Under the pieces are notes generated by a model. It worked only from the letters and a program-made list of their open reading frames with translations, did no database searches and was not told where the DNA came from. Source: CAYTLQ01 sp964438715 (GTDB lineage: Bacteria > Bacteroidota > Ignavibacteria > Ignavibacteriales > Ignavibacteriaceae). From it: a stretch of DNA of 32,466 nt. Every line of letters begins with the position of its first letter. Position 1 is the first letter of the stretch. Positions 32,295 through 32,466 of this stretch are shown here, in pieces. A program made the translations under genes and the position numbers. Location of the stretch: NCBI GenBank assembly GCA_964438715.1, contig CAYTLQ010000272.1, forward strand, positions 1 to 32,466, read 5' to 3'.

Positions 32295-32466
32295 TTACAA
32301 GGCGTATTCGACAATTACATTTTTTAATAATTTCAGCAAGTCTGTTCGGGTGAACGGCTTCGATATATAATGTGAACAACCGGCGGCGAGCAATTCTTCT
32401 CTGTCACGCTTTATAGCAAAAGCAGTCATTGCTATAATTTGCATAGATTTATATTTCTCCATCGCA
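32295..32466 (-). CDS. Response-regulator receiver domain, C-terminal end (partial)
   Basis: On the minus strand the last 172 bases encode the end of a CheY-like receiver domain: MEKYKSMQIIAMTAFAIKRD with the conserved Thr switch residue, LLAAGCSHYISKPF with the conserved Lys, then a final helix TRTDLLKLLKNVI and a stop at 32295-32297. The window cuts off the phosphorylation Asp and whatever stands before it. The phrase MTAF and the short end just after the receiver suggest a stand-alone regulator or the last domain of a hybrid histidine kinase; the sequence ahead of it would decide. The 68-base gap to lptG contains nothing notable. Confidence 0.85.
   Translation of the reverse strand, partial: AMEKYKSMQIIAMTAFAIKRDREELLAAGCSHYISKPFTRTDLLKLLKNVIVEYAL

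Overview
The window is ordinary chromosomal DNA from a low-GC, Gram-negative member of the Bacteroidetes/Chlorobi group. Ignavibacteria is my best guess, by inference only. The grounds are: LptF/LptG, TonB/ExbBD and lipoproteins show an outer membrane; a TPR lipoprotein, a DUF4292 lipoprotein and an EnvC-like protein stand side by side; a DUF3098 protein is present; one promoter candidate (20544-20574) has the TAnnTTTG -7 element of that group; and the single large gene-free stretch is full of short palindromic repeats of a kind common there. No rRNA, tRNA, CRISPR array, integrase or transposase was seen.

Layout. 137-5376 (+) is a tightly packed run: metF, a Gfo/Idh/MocA dehydrogenase, a class II aldolase, ddl, an FtsB/DivIC protein and rarA, with short overlaps or gaps. 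5413-7277 (-) is an exbB-exbD-tonB energy-transduction operon. 7293-8289 has no gene; it holds a cluster of palindromic and tandem repeats and a terminator-like hairpin. 8290-11583 (-) is proS, a HAD hydrolase, a small unknown protein and an RsmI-family methylase. 11840-16451 (+) encodes two ABC exporter half-transporters, probably one heterodimer, with a D-2-hydroxyacid dehydrogenase gene between them. 16466-20375 (-) encodes a TPR lipoprotein, a DUF4292 lipoprotein and an EnvC-like factor, a plausible envelope module. 20593-21898 (+) encodes an ATP-grasp protein and a membrane-anchored Ig-like protein. 21960-25333 (-) has a TrmH-family methyltransferase, a two-gene restriction-modification cassette (DpnA-like methylase plus a small nuclease) and rlmN. 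25559-27117 (+) has two exported-protein genes that share an upstream motif. 27172-29237 (-) has a small unknown gene, DUF3098, a lone EutN/CcmL microcompartment vertex protein and dprA. 29784-32226 (+) is lptF-lptG, and the right edge cuts a response-regulator receiver domain on the minus strand.

Most genes are housekeeping: one-carbon metabolism, cell wall, replication restart, translation, RNA modification and LPS transport. The accessory or unusual parts are the repeat cluster, the restriction-modification cassette, the lone EutN gene, the ATP-grasp/Ig pair and the co-regulated exported proteins. I see no clear new multi-gene system. The best leads are the orphan vertex protein, the ATP-grasp/Ig pair, the repeat cluster and a dehydrogenase gene that lacks any ordinary start codon.
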